Positions 44,306 through 52,348 of a stretch of 64,000 nucleotides of DNA are shown one piece after another. Source of the stretch: UBA4744 sp963717135 (GTDB lineage: Bacteria; Actinomycetota; Acidimicrobiia; Spongiisociales; UBA4744); assembly GCA_963717135.1 (NCBI GenBank), contig CAVQVN010000010.1, positions 124,001 through 188,000 of the forward strand. The letters are read 5' to 3'. Positions within the stretch are counted from its first letter, which is position 1. Each line of letters begins with the position of its first letter. The notes under the pieces are model-generated. The model was not told the DNA's origin. It did not search any database and saw only the letters and a list, made by a program, of their open reading frames with translations. The position numbers were made by a program, and so were the translations under genes.

Positions 44306-45460
44306 TCAGTCGCCCTGGTGGGGCGTGTGGTACCAGCCGCCCCGAAATCTGGCCAGCACCCGCACGGGGATCCACAGGAGACCAAACACGGTCAGGAGCG
44401 GATAACGCCATAGGTATCGGCCGGGCACGCCGTCGCGAGCGAGGAAGGCGATCGGAGCGAGCAGCTGGACGATCGCCGCTCCGGTCCACAGCCACCAGGG
44501 GAACAGGTACCTCGATGGGGCAATGCCGGCGATCACCGCCAGGAGGGCGGTCAAGAGAGCCAAAAAGGTCCGGCTCGGTTGAGTGAGCCGCACCGCCACG
44601 TCGAAGAATCCCGGCGACCGGCCGGTGATGGCGCGCCTGATGAGCTCCGGACCCCATCGGCGGCCGACCTTCCGCTTGCCGCCCGACCAGCGGGCCCGCT
44701 GCCGCACCGTGACCCGCAGGGAGTTCGGTTTCTCGTCCCTGACGCGCACGTCGTGTAGCCACGCCACCCGACGCCCGGCCAGCACCAGGCGAGCCATCAG
44801 CTCCTGATCTTCGGTCGGTGAGGATCCGAACCCGCCGGCGGCGTTCAGCGCTTCGGGAGTCAGGCACATTCCGGTTCCGCCGAGGTCGGCGCTCCACCCG
44901 AGGTTGTGGCGGGCCAGTTGCACCATCCGGTTGGATGCCCAATAGCTGAGCGCCGAGGCCGTCGCCAGGGCGGAAGCGTCGGGGTTGGACACGTCCAGGT
45001 AGGCCTGCAATACGGAGCTTCCGGTCTCCAGTTCGGCGGCGAACCGGTCGAGCAATTGGGGTGGCACCCGGTTGTCGGCGTCGAGGATCACGAGCGCCTC
45101 GTCGGGTTCGAGGGGATGCCGGTCGAGATGCCAGCGGAGGGCGGCACCCTTCCCATCGGGTCCCGTGCGCCGCTCGTCGACCTCCACTCGCCCGGAGGCG
45201 ACCAAAGCGGTGTCGTCGGTGCACCGGTCGGCGATCACCCACACCGAGAACCTTTGATAGGTCTGCGCGTCGAGATCATCCAGGAGCTTCCCCAGCACCG
45301 TCGCCTCATTGTGGGCCGGGACGACGACCCGCAGGCGCCTCGGGTTGATGGCCGGAGATGCCGGCACCGGATTGCGCCATCCCCACAGCGCCACAACGAG
45401 GTTGTAGGCGATCAAGACAAGCAAGAGCGTTTCGGCGGCCAGGGCGAGAACCCGTAACAT
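44306..45460 (-). CDS. Membrane family 2 glycosyltransferase
   Basis: A 384-residue protein with an N-terminal helix (TLLLVLIAYNLVVALWGW), a processive-type GT2 domain (LRVVVPAHNEATVLGKLLDDL; VWVIADRCTDDTA; VILDADNRVPP; EDQELMARLVLAGRR; a QRARWSGGKRK box resembling Q/RxxRW) and C-terminal helices. The Q/RxxRW-like motif is usual in cellulose- or hyaluronan-synthase-like enzymes that make and export polysaccharide. Start ATG at 45460, with TACTCT ten nt upstream. Product unknown. Confidence 0.84.
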   Translation of the reverse strand: MLRVLALAAETLLLVLIAYNLVVALWGWRNPVPASPAINPRRLRVVVPAHNEATVLGKLLDDLDAQTYQRFSVWVIADRCTDDTALVASGRVEVDERRTGPDGKGAALRWHLDRHPLEPDEALVILDADNRVPPQLLDRFAAELETGSSVLQAYLDVSNPDASALATASALSYWASNRMVQLARHNLGWSADLGGTGMCLTPEALNAAGGFGSSPTEDQELMARLVLAGRRVAWLHDVRVRDEKPNSLRVTVRQRARWSGGKRKVGRRWGPELIRRAITGRSPGFFDVAVRLTQPSRTFLALLTALLAVIAGIAPSRYLFPWWLWTGAAIVQLLAPIAFLARDGVPGRYLWRYPLLTVFGLLWIPVRVLARFRGGWYHTPHQGD

Positions 45461-45522
45461 GACCGGATGGAGAGTAGACGCCTGACCGTCGGTTTCGGCC
45501 GGATGCCGGAGGCGTTGACAAC

Positions 45523-46638
45523 GTGAGCTTCGCGCCGGACTCGATCGCGCTGGTGCTGGGCACCCGTCCGGAGATCATCAAACTCTCCCATATCATCCGC
45601 CGGTTGGGACCGGCCGCCCGGGTAATCCACACCGGCCAGCATTACGACGCCGATCTGTCTTCCTCCTTTTTCGCCGAGCTGGCCCTGCCGGAACCCGACA
45701 TGTTCCTGGAAGTCGGGGGCCGGGCCCGCGGCCATCAGATCGGTGAAGCCACCGAACTGCTTGATGGGCACTTCGCGGCCCGGCGGCCGCAGGCGGTGGT
45801 CGTGCAGGGGGACACCAACGCCGTCCTGGCCGGAGCCCTCGCCGCCAACGCCCGGGAGATCCCCCTGGTCCACATCGAAGCGGGTCTGCGCAGCTTCGAT
45901 CGAGCGATGCCCGAGGAACACAACCGGGTCGTCGCCGATCACCTGTCCGACTTGTGCTGCGCCCCAACGGGAACCAACGTCGCCAACCTGGCGGCCGAGG
46001 GCATCACCGGTGACCGGGTAGTCCTCACCGGCAACACCGTGGTCGAGGCCGTCACCGGGCTGCTCCCGTCGAGGGAAGAGCGCCGACACCTTCTCGACCA
46101 ACACAGCGTCGAAGCAGGCCGGTTCGTCCTGTCTACCTTCCACCGCCCGGAGAACGTCGACGAACCGTCCACGTTCGAAACCATCCTGCGTGAGCTGGCG
46201 GCGCTGCCCTTCCCCGTGCTGCTCCCTCTCCACCCTCGCTCGGTGAAGCGGGGCGGGGAGTTCGGGCTGGAGCCCTTGCTGGCACAACTCCGGGTAATGC
46301 CTCCCATCGGGTATCGAGCCTTCCTGGGTCTGGAAGCCGAAGCGGCGCTGATGATCTCCGACTCGGGTGGTGTCCAGGAAGAGGCCAGCGTCGTCAAGCG
46401 TCCGGTGCTGGTCGTGCGTCATTCGACCGAACGGCCGGAAGTGCTGGGGACGTTTGCCGAGCGGGTGGAACCCGGCCCGGCGATCGGCACGGCCGCGGCG
46501 CGGGTGCTGGATGACCCCGCCGTCGTCCATGCCGATCTGGCGACCCGGCCGTCACCCTATGGGGATGGCACGGCCTCCGAACGTTCGATACGAGCCCTGG
46601 CCGGCCTGCTGGAACGGGGACGAGCCACTTCGCTGTGA
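45523..46638 (+). CDS. wecB: UDP-N-acetylglucosamine 2-epimerase (non-hydrolysing)
   Basis: A 371-residue GT-B-like epimerase giving UDP-ManNAc from UDP-GlcNAc, a precursor of ManNAc-containing wall polymers. Landmarks: ALVLGTRPEIIKLSHIIRR, HTGQHYDADL, VVVQGDTNAVLAGALAA, HIEAGLRSFDRAMPEEHNRVVAD, LSTFHRPENVD, LPLHPRSVK and ISDSGGVQEEA. The GTG at 45523 has GGAGG eleven nt upstream. In Gram-positive bacteria ManNAc is a common sugar in pyruvylated secondary cell wall polymers, which fits the pyruvyl transferase encoded 8 kb away. Confidence 0.93.
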   Translation: MSFAPDSIALVLGTRPEIIKLSHIIRRLGPAARVIHTGQHYDADLSSSFFAELALPEPDMFLEVGGRARGHQIGEATELLDGHFAARRPQAVVVQGDTNAVLAGALAANAREIPLVHIEAGLRSFDRAMPEEHNRVVADHLSDLCCAPTGTNVANLAAEGITGDRVVLTGNTVVEAVTGLLPSREERRHLLDQHSVEAGRFVLSTFHRPENVDEPSTFETILRELAALPFPVLLPLHPRSVKRGGEFGLEPLLAQLRVMPPIGYRAFLGLEAEAALMISDSGGVQEEASVVKRPVLVVRHSTERPEVLGTFAERVEPGPAIGTAAARVLDDPAVVHADLATRPSPYGDGTASERSIRALAGLLERGRATSL

Positions 46639-46653
46639 ACGCCGAGCGCCGTC

Positions 46654-46659
46654 TACAGT
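46654..46659 (+). promoter_or_regulatory. -10 element, leaderless metalloprotease promoter
   Basis: TACAGT followed by seven nt and then the ATG at 46667, which would place the transcript start on the A of the start codon. No Shine-Dalgarno is present and no clear -35 is seen. Confidence 0.45.
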
Positions 46660-46666
46660 GATCGCT

Positions 46667-48421
46667 ATGCAACGGCCCACTCGGCGACGTTCCCTCTTGA
46701 CCGCACTGGCGGTGCTGGTTCTCTCCACCACCCTCGCCAGCCTTCCGGCGATGGCCGCCGGCGACCCCTACGAATCCGATCCCCTGCGGCTGGTTCCGTT
46801 CGCCGAATCGGTGCAGCGCGTCTACACCCAGGGACCCGACACGTGGGAAGTGTGGATCTGCGACATCCCGACCTGGAGTACTCCCCTGAACCTTTCGGCC
46901 GTCGTCACCGGCCTCAACGACGCGGTCACTCCGTACTACGAGTGGCTGTCGGAAGGTGCCTACCAACCCACCTTCATTGCCGGCGGCTCGGTGTCGGGCA
47001 CCGATGTCGTCCCGCCGCAACCGGACGGACGTGAGGACTTCCGCGTGCCGGACTGTGAGAGCAAGGTGCGGGCCGCCTCGCCCGGAACTGCCAACGGAGC
47101 GCTGATCGTGGTCGACGGCGGATTCGACGGCGGCTACGGCACTGCCGGAGGAGTATGTCCCGAGGATCCCTACGTTGGGTGCCTGGAGACCTTCCCGGCC
47201 AATTTCCGGATCGCGGTGATGGGCGCCGCGGCGGTCACCACCGTGGCACCGTTTACCGAACCACAGTGGATCACCGCCGCCCACGAGATCGGACACGCCC
47301 TGAACTGGACCCACTCATACGGGGGCCTGACCACCCTGCCCGGTTCGACGACCATCAACCAGTACGACAACCCCATGGATGTCATGAGCGGCGACGTCCA
47401 GGATGGTTTGCCGATCGGGACCATCGCCTACGATCGCTATGCGGCGGGCTGGATCGATCCCCAGGACGTGGCGATCCATCGGGGCGGCACGACCACCTAT
47501 GAGCTGGGAGCGGTCGGAGCAGGGAGCAGACAGATGCTCGTCATCCCGATTGACGACGAGGGGCACTTCTACGCCATCGGGGCCCGCCGGCGCGTCTCTT
47601 TCGACATCGACCTGCCGAAGGCCGGGGTCGAGGTCTACGAGGTCGATCAGCGCCGGTCGGCCTGCACTCTGCCCGACACCTGGCCGGACACCTGGCCGTG
47701 TTTCGCCACCTTCATCAGGGTCGCCCAGAACCCGGCGGTGAAGGGCGTGACCGGCACTGCCCATGTCCTCTCGATCGACGAGGAACTGACCCTCGGCCTG
47801 ATCACCATCAAAGTGGTGGCGGCCGCCACCGACTCCTTCTCGGTCAAGGTCACCGACGCCCGGGTGGGTTTCCGATTCATCGACGACGACGGAAACGAAC
47901 ATGAAGCCAACATCGAAGCGATCGCCTCGGCCGGGATCACCACCGGCTGCAACCCACCCATCTACGACCGCTACTGCCCGCAGGACTCGGTCAACCGGGC
48001 GCAGATGGCCGCCTTCCTGATCCGGGCGCTCGGCGAAGAGGACAACCTCACCCCCTACCGGGGCTATTTCCCGGACGTGGCAGCCAACGCCTGGTATCGC
48101 CCCTATGTGGAACGCCTCTACGAGCTGGGCATCACCACCGGCTTCCCGCAGGACAACACCTACCGCCCGACCGCCGTGGTCAACCGGGCGCAGATGGCCG
48201 TGTTCCTGATCCGGGCCTTCGGGTACGACGGCGATATCGGAGGCGTGACCGGTCTGTTCGACGACGTGGCCACCGGCGCCTGGTATGCCGGTGAAGCAGA
48301 ATTGCTTTATCAGCTGGGTATTACCACGGGTTGTTCGACCAACCCGCTTCGGTACTGCCCGGTCGATCCGGTCAAGCGGGATCAAATGGCGTCGTTCCTG
48401 GCCAGGGCACTCGGCCTCTAG
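46667..48421 (+). CDS. Exported metzincin-like metalloprotease with three SLH repeats
   Basis: A 584-residue secreted protein. Signal peptide (LLTALAVLVLSTTLASLPAMAAG), a zinc-protease domain with HEIGHALNWTH (HExxHxxxxxH) and a downstream Met-turn-like NPMDVMSG, a beta domain, and three SLH repeats from about residue 400 (GITTGCNPP..., FPDVAANAWYRPYVERLYELGITTG..., FDDVATGAWYAGEAELLYQLGITTG...), each closing with NRAQMA or KRDQMA. These repeats are nearer to canonical SLH than those of the other surface proteins. SLH anchoring places it in the S-layer zone; it may process S-layer or wall proteins. Confidence 0.88.
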   Translation: MQRPTRRRSLLTALAVLVLSTTLASLPAMAAGDPYESDPLRLVPFAESVQRVYTQGPDTWEVWICDIPTWSTPLNLSAVVTGLNDAVTPYYEWLSEGAYQPTFIAGGSVSGTDVVPPQPDGREDFRVPDCESKVRAASPGTANGALIVVDGGFDGGYGTAGGVCPEDPYVGCLETFPANFRIAVMGAAAVTTVAPFTEPQWITAAHEIGHALNWTHSYGGLTTLPGSTTINQYDNPMDVMSGDVQDGLPIGTIAYDRYAAGWIDPQDVAIHRGGTTTYELGAVGAGSRQMLVIPIDDEGHFYAIGARRRVSFDIDLPKAGVEVYEVDQRRSACTLPDTWPDTWPCFATFIRVAQNPAVKGVTGTAHVLSIDEELTLGLITIKVVAAATDSFSVKVTDARVGFRFIDDDGNEHEANIEAIASAGITTGCNPPIYDRYCPQDSVNRAQMAAFLIRALGEEDNLTPYRGYFPDVAANAWYRPYVERLYELGITTGFPQDNTYRPTAVVNRAQMAVFLIRAFGYDGDIGGVTGLFDDVATGAWYAGEAELLYQLGITTGCSTNPLRYCPVDPVKRDQMASFLARALGL

Positions 48422-48453
48422 GCTCGGTATTCGTTCGCAGGTCGGCGCTCGGG

Positions 48454-48468
48454 TTGCACCGGGTGCAA
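48454..48468. terminator. Short inverted repeat between convergent protease and sigma genes
   Basis: TTGCACC, one G, GGTGCAA fills the space up to the stop of the sigma factor gene at 48469. The 7-bp arms could stall transcripts from either side or bind a protein. No U-run. Confidence 0.3.
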
Positions 48469-48984
48469 TCAGCCGGCTTCGATCACCCCGAGGGCTTCTT
48501 CGAGGCGGCGCCGGGCCCGCATGACGGCGATGCGCACCGCCCCGGACGTTGCCCCGTAGCGACCGGCGATATCGCCGTAGGGCAGACCGGCGACGTCTCG
48601 TAACCACAGGAGTTCGCGGTCCCGGGGCGGGAGTTCCAGCAGGGCGGACCGGACCGATTCATGTTCGGCTTCGATCACCATCTTGTCTTCCGGTCCGTCG
48701 TGGGCGACCTCCGTTTCGCGCGGCCGGGGAGTTCTCTTCCGGCGGCGCAGATGATCGTGGAACTTGTTGCGGGCGATCCGCCAGAACCAGGCCTCGAACG
48801 TATGCGGATTGCGAAGCCTGGGTAGGTGGCGAACGATGGATTCGCACGTTTCCGAGGTGAGGTCCTCGGCGTCCTGGGTCGAGAAACCCATACCACGGTA
48901 AAAGGCAATCAGCTTGGGAACCCCCACCGACAGGATGAGCGTCAATGTGGCCCGGTCACCATCGCGGGCTGCTTCGACGGCCAC
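48469..48984 (-). CDS. ECF-type RNA polymerase sigma factor
   Basis: A 171-residue sigma-70 family factor with regions 2 and 4. Region 2 is DAEDLTSETCESIVRHL...FEAWFWRIARNKFHDHLRRRKR (landmarks DAEDLTSET and AWFWRIARNKFHDHLRRRK) and region 4 ELPPRDRELLWLRDVAGLPYGDIAGRYGATSGAVRIAVMRARRRL, seen as LPYGDIAGRYGATSGAVR. It likely drives an envelope regulon. The best start is the GTG at 48984, matching the usual family start (VEAARDGDRATL); a long in-frame extension over the DUF5667 gene is antisense-like and improbable. The upstream gene encodes a membrane protein of a type often found with ECF sigma factors. Confidence 0.84.
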   Translation of the reverse strand: MAVEAARDGDRATLTLILSVGVPKLIAFYRGMGFSTQDAEDLTSETCESIVRHLPRLRNPHTFEAWFWRIARNKFHDHLRRRKRTPRPRETEVAHDGPEDKMVIEAEHESVRSALLELPPRDRELLWLRDVAGLPYGDIAGRYGATSGAVRIAVMRARRRLEEALGVIEAG

Positions 48985-49075
48985 GGCGTCAGGCGGCCAC
49001 GATCGGTCGAGCAGTGACCGACCACCGGAATAGCCGAGCGCTCGGCTGGGAGCTGCGCTGTGATCCCCGCCCGGG

Positions 49076-50056
49076 TCAGGACTGAGGTGGGAGGATGATG
49101 ATCCCCCCGCCGGAGTTGCCACCGCCGTTTCCTCCGTCGTCGCTTCCACCTGGAAGCGTAGTCGAGGTCGTCGACGAACTGGTTGTAACTTCCGGATCCC
49201 CCGGCGTGGTCGTCGAGGGCGCGGTCGACGGTACCGTGGCGGTCGTGGTCGACCCCGGCGCGGTGGTCGAGGTGGTGGTGGTGCTCGTTCCGGCCGCGAC
49301 CGGAGTCGCCCCCGGGTTGGTCGCGGCAACGCCGGCGGCCGCCGTACCGGCTTCGGCAGCCGTCTTGGTCAACTCGGCGGCCAGGGCCTCGACCTCGACC
49401 GGCTCCGCGGCCGTGCCGATCGCCTGGACGTTCCTTAGCAGCGCTTCGGCGGCGATCCGCAAAGCGGCCACCGCATCAGGCGGCGCCGCGGCGACAATTT
49501 CGGAGTCGGCCGACGGTGCGCTGGTGAGGGGAGCCTGGCCGGAGGTCGTCGGAGTGGAAGACGCAGTGGCCGCTTCGGCAACCTCGATGGGAGGGGTGAC
49601 GGTGACGAGCGCCGATTGCTGCAGGGCGCTGACATAGGCGTCACCGGCCTGGTGGTAGCCGGTTTCGGACAAGTGCCTAACGGCCTCGTCGATCAATTCA
49701 ACTGCCTCTCTCTCCCGACCCCGATCGATCAGCGTGATTGCCTCCAAAAGCCGCTCTTCGCTGCTGGGTGCGTTGGGTCCGACGAAGCGCCCCACCCACT
49801 CGTAGGCTCGATCGACCGAATACAGCATGTCACCGGGCACCGCCTGATCGGCAATCGCACCAAGCACGCCTCCGGCGGCGAATATCGCTACCGCCGAGAC
49901 GCCGACCACCGCCAATCTCCGGCGCGCCATTCGTTCTCCGCCACTTCGCGCGCGCGCCACCGACCGGGCCGCGATCTGTTCGGCGAAGGAATCGGGCACT
50001 CGAGACTCGATACGAGCCGCTAATGCCCGCAAGCGCTCTAGTGGGGATGCAGACAT
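49076..50056 (-). CDS. DUF5667 membrane protein, likely sigma-factor partner
   Basis: A 326-residue protein: a cytoplasmic N-terminal 45 residues, one membrane helix (LAVVGVSAVAIFAAGGVLGAI), a DUF5667 domain (PGDMLYSVDRAYEWVGRF) and a long Ala/Thr/Pro/Ser-rich tail ending in Gly/Asn repeats. The tail (TSTTTTSTTAPGSTTTATVPS style) is a flexible, probably glycosylated wall-spanning linker. The family often appears next to ECF sigma genes, here 92 bp upstream, with the partner gene first, opposite to the common sigma-first order. ATG at 50056 with GAGG four nt upstream. A role as anti-sigma or sensor is inference. Confidence 0.8.
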   Translation of the reverse strand: MSASPLERLRALAARIESRVPDSFAEQIAARSVARARSGGERMARRRLAVVGVSAVAIFAAGGVLGAIADQAVPGDMLYSVDRAYEWVGRFVGPNAPSSEERLLEAITLIDRGREREAVELIDEAVRHLSETGYHQAGDAYVSALQQSALVTVTPPIEVAEAATASSTPTTSGQAPLTSAPSADSEIVAAAPPDAVAALRIAAEALLRNVQAIGTAAEPVEVEALAAELTKTAAEAGTAAAGVAATNPGATPVAAGTSTTTTSTTAPGSTTTATVPSTAPSTTTPGDPEVTTSSSTTSTTLPGGSDDGGNGGGNSGGGIIILPPQS

Positions 50057-50141
50057 AGTTCCTCAAGGGGAACGACGCTCAGTGTTCGTCTCCGTTACGT
50101 CAGGATATCGCGAGGTTGTTCGAAGTGGTGTTATGACACAG

Positions 50142-50171
50142 CAGAGCCCCGGCCCAAAGGCCGGGGCTCTG
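50142..50171 (-). terminator. Strong hairpin after the S-layer gene
   Basis: A 13-bp stem: CAGAGCCCCGGCC on one side and GGCCGGGGCTCTG on the other around a CAAA loop. It lies about 30 bp past the S-layer gene stop on the minus strand and is very stable. There is no U-run after it. Confidence 0.75.
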
Positions 50172-50180
50172 ACTATTCGG

Positions 50181-50204
50181 CCTGATCAGATTTGGCTGAT
50201 CAGG
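50181..50204 (-). terminator. Hairpin overlapping the S-layer gene stop
   Basis: CCTGATCA and TGATCAGG (8-bp arms, 8-base loop) surround the end of the S-layer gene; the stop (50200-50202) lies in the right arm. Two consecutive hairpins may protect the 3' end of an abundant mRNA. Confidence 0.45.
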
Positions 50205-52146
50205 AAGTTGTGGCCGACCAGACGATATCGACGCCAACTTTGGCTACCGATACGTTGCCGGTCTTGTTCGCAATGGCGAAGGCAACTCCAGCCTCGAACT
50301 GCGCAGGCGTGGCGGTAGCGCCATTGACCTGCCACTTCACGGCACCACCGGTGCCGAGAGTGAGCCCGAGATCCGCGTCAACCACTGCGTAGTCAACCAG
50401 GTCGAGGGTGCTGCCGGACGTGCCGAACGAGTACACACTCAGAGTTGTGCCTACGTTGAGCACTGCCGGGACGCCAGAGTAAGCGGCGTCCGTCAACGCC
50501 AGCATCGACTTGGTGCTGGTCTGCGTGTCGGCGATCCGCCAGCTGATAGCGTCACCCGGGGTCAACTTGGCGGCGAAATCGGCGGGCGTTGCCGCTGAGC
50601 CGTTCACCATCAAGATGTCCCAACCGGTGCTCCAGTCGACACCGGCAGTCGTCGAGGTCGACGACTTGTAGATGTCGAAGGTGGTGCCAACGATATTGGC
50701 AGCAGCCTCGCCGGTCTGAATCGTCGGAGCCGCATTCGTCAGCGCCCAGGTGCCTTTCGCGGCCGCGTACGAGTACACGAGCGAATCACCCACGGTGGCT
50801 TCGGTGAGGAAGTTCGCCAAGGTATCGACGGTTCCATCGATGGTGATCGCATCAGTGCCGATGGGCACTCCAACAGCGAACACCTGGCAGGCCGTCTCGA
50901 TTGAGTACGACAGGTCGTAGATGGATCCACTCACCGAACCGTTGGTCAACGTCAGCGTCCGTGCCTTGGCAGCGGTCGATCCGTCTCCACCGGTCACAGC
51001 GAGCGTATCGCCGACACTGGCGGCGGCATTGAAGCCGGCCAGGGTGGTGGCCACTCCGTCGACCGAGTAGAACTCGTTGGCGACGGGCACAATGAACGTG
51101 GCCAGCGTGTTATCACTGACCGGCTCGTTGATCGCCAGCGGACCCACTCCGGCCAGGACACCAGACGTCACTTTGACCCCAGTGGTCAGGTTGTGAACGC
51201 CGGTACCCGGCGAAGCCTTCCCGTTGTTGCCCGCGGTAATCAGCGTCGCGCCGACGACATCGAGCTGGTTAAGGGCCAGTTCGAACGCAGCCAACGTGGC
51301 CGGAACACCGTTGACAAAGAACTTGTCGGTGCTCTTGTAAGCGACCGTCACCGAAGCGCAGTTCGCTTCATCGGCCCAGTAGTACTTGTCGCCGGCCGTG
51401 TCGACCTTCCAGACGAATGCCCCAAGTCCGGTCGGAGCGACGTTATCCGCCGCCGCGGTACGGGCCAGGAACAGAGCCATCTGCCAACGGTTGACGTTCC
51501 CGTTCGGGTTGAACGTGGTAGCCGTCGTACCGGTGGTGATGCCAACATCGAAGAGCTGGTTGATCGCCTTGGCGGCGTCAGCCTGGACTCCCGTCAGGTC
51601 CGTGAACCCACCACCCACGGGGGTAGCCGGCAGGGCAACGCCCGCCGCCGTCACGAGACGGGACAGGAACAAGGCCATCTGCCAGCGGTTCACAACTCCG
51701 TTCGGGTTGAACGTGGTGGCCGTGGTTCCGGTGGTAATCCCCAGCTGCTTAAGCTGGTTGATCGCCGTCACCGCGTCCGCCTGGATCCCCGTCAAGTCTG
51801 TGAAGCCCTGATCGGCGCCACTGGGAAGCGTCACTCCGTGCACCGTCGCTTGACGGGTCAGGAACAACGCCATCTGCCAGCGGGTCACCTGATTGTTCGG
51901 GCTATACGTCGTGGCCGTGGTACCGGTCGTGATCTTGTAAAACGCGATGCAGTTGATCGCGCTCACAGCATCAGCCTGTACACCGCCGATATCGGTAAAC
52001 CCGGCAACCGGGATGCTGCTGGGGCATGTGGCGCTCGTATCTACGACCGCTGCGCCGGCCGCCACCGGGATCACCATCAAACCGGCGACCATAGCGACAA
52101 CAGCTAGCAGCGATACAAGCGACCGCCCTTTCATAATTGTGGGCAC
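50200..52146 (-). CDS. S-layer-type protein with three N-terminal SLH-like repeats
   Basis: A 648-residue exported protein. Signal peptide (SLLAVVAMVAGLMVIPVAAGA), then three SLH-like repeats (about residues 45-235) each of the form FTDLTG...AINQLKQLGITTGTTATTFNPNG...NRWQMALFL (landmarks LGITTGTTATTFNPNG and NRWQMALFL). The rest (240-648) is Ala/Gly/Thr/Val-rich, almost without Lys-rich or charged stretches, and made of repeating beta-like modules (VNGVPATLAAFELAL; VDGVATTLAGFNAAA; IDGTVDTLANFLTEA; VNGSAATPADFAAKL; VNGATATPAQFEAGV). The GTG at 52146 has AAGGAGG with six nt spacing. Likely the main S-layer protein of the cell. Confidence 0.88.
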   Translation of the reverse strand: MPTIMKGRSLVSLLAVVAMVAGLMVIPVAAGAAVVDTSATCPSSIPVAGFTDIGGVQADAVSAINCIAFYKITTGTTATTYSPNNQVTRWQMALFLTRQATVHGVTLPSGADQGFTDLTGIQADAVTAINQLKQLGITTGTTATTFNPNGVVNRWQMALFLSRLVTAAGVALPATPVGGGFTDLTGVQADAAKAINQLFDVGITTGTTATTFNPNGNVNRWQMALFLARTAAADNVAPTGLGAFVWKVDTAGDKYYWADEANCASVTVAYKSTDKFFVNGVPATLAAFELALNQLDVVGATLITAGNNGKASPGTGVHNLTTGVKVTSGVLAGVGPLAINEPVSDNTLATFIVPVANEFYSVDGVATTLAGFNAAASVGDTLAVTGGDGSTAAKARTLTLTNGSVSGSIYDLSYSIETACQVFAVGVPIGTDAITIDGTVDTLANFLTEATVGDSLVYSYAAAKGTWALTNAAPTIQTGEAAANIVGTTFDIYKSSTSTTAGVDWSTGWDILMVNGSAATPADFAAKLTPGDAISWRIADTQTSTKSMLALTDAAYSGVPAVLNVGTTLSVYSFGTSGSTLDLVDYAVVDADLGLTLGTGGAVKWQVNGATATPAQFEAGVAFAIANKTGNVSVAKVGVDIVWSATTS

Positions 52147-52348
52147 TAAGACCCTCCTTCCCTTTCTCGTACGTACGTACGTCTCGCGCGATCACAGTGA
52201 GCACGCGAGAACACCTTTTGTCTTTCCTTATAGGAACGACGCCCGATCGGCGGTCCTGTTACATACCGATGTCGAGCGTCACCGGCGGAATGCTAGCGCA
52301 CCTGGGTGTTACTACCAACCTTCCCAAACAGGCGCGGACCCGCGAAAG
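52147..52348 (-). promoter_or_regulatory. Promoter and long untranslated leader of the S-layer gene
   Basis: This 202-bp region precedes the S-layer gene. On the minus strand TATAAG (52232-52227) lies inside the odd palindrome TTCCTATAAGGAA and could be a -10, giving a leader of about 75 nt. The leader contains a hairpin with 7-bp arms TCTCGCG/CGCGAGA (52182-52188 with 52204-52210) and a CGTA tetramer run (52168-52182) just before AAGGAGG. I saw no -35. Structured leaders are known on S-layer mRNAs elsewhere and lengthen their life. Confidence 0.45.

Noticed and set aside
49090..49300. Thr/Pro/Ala-rich tail of the DUF5667 protein as a frameshift artefact
   Set aside because: The repeats are consistent with an extracytoplasmic linker and the frame keeps typical codon use up to its stop.
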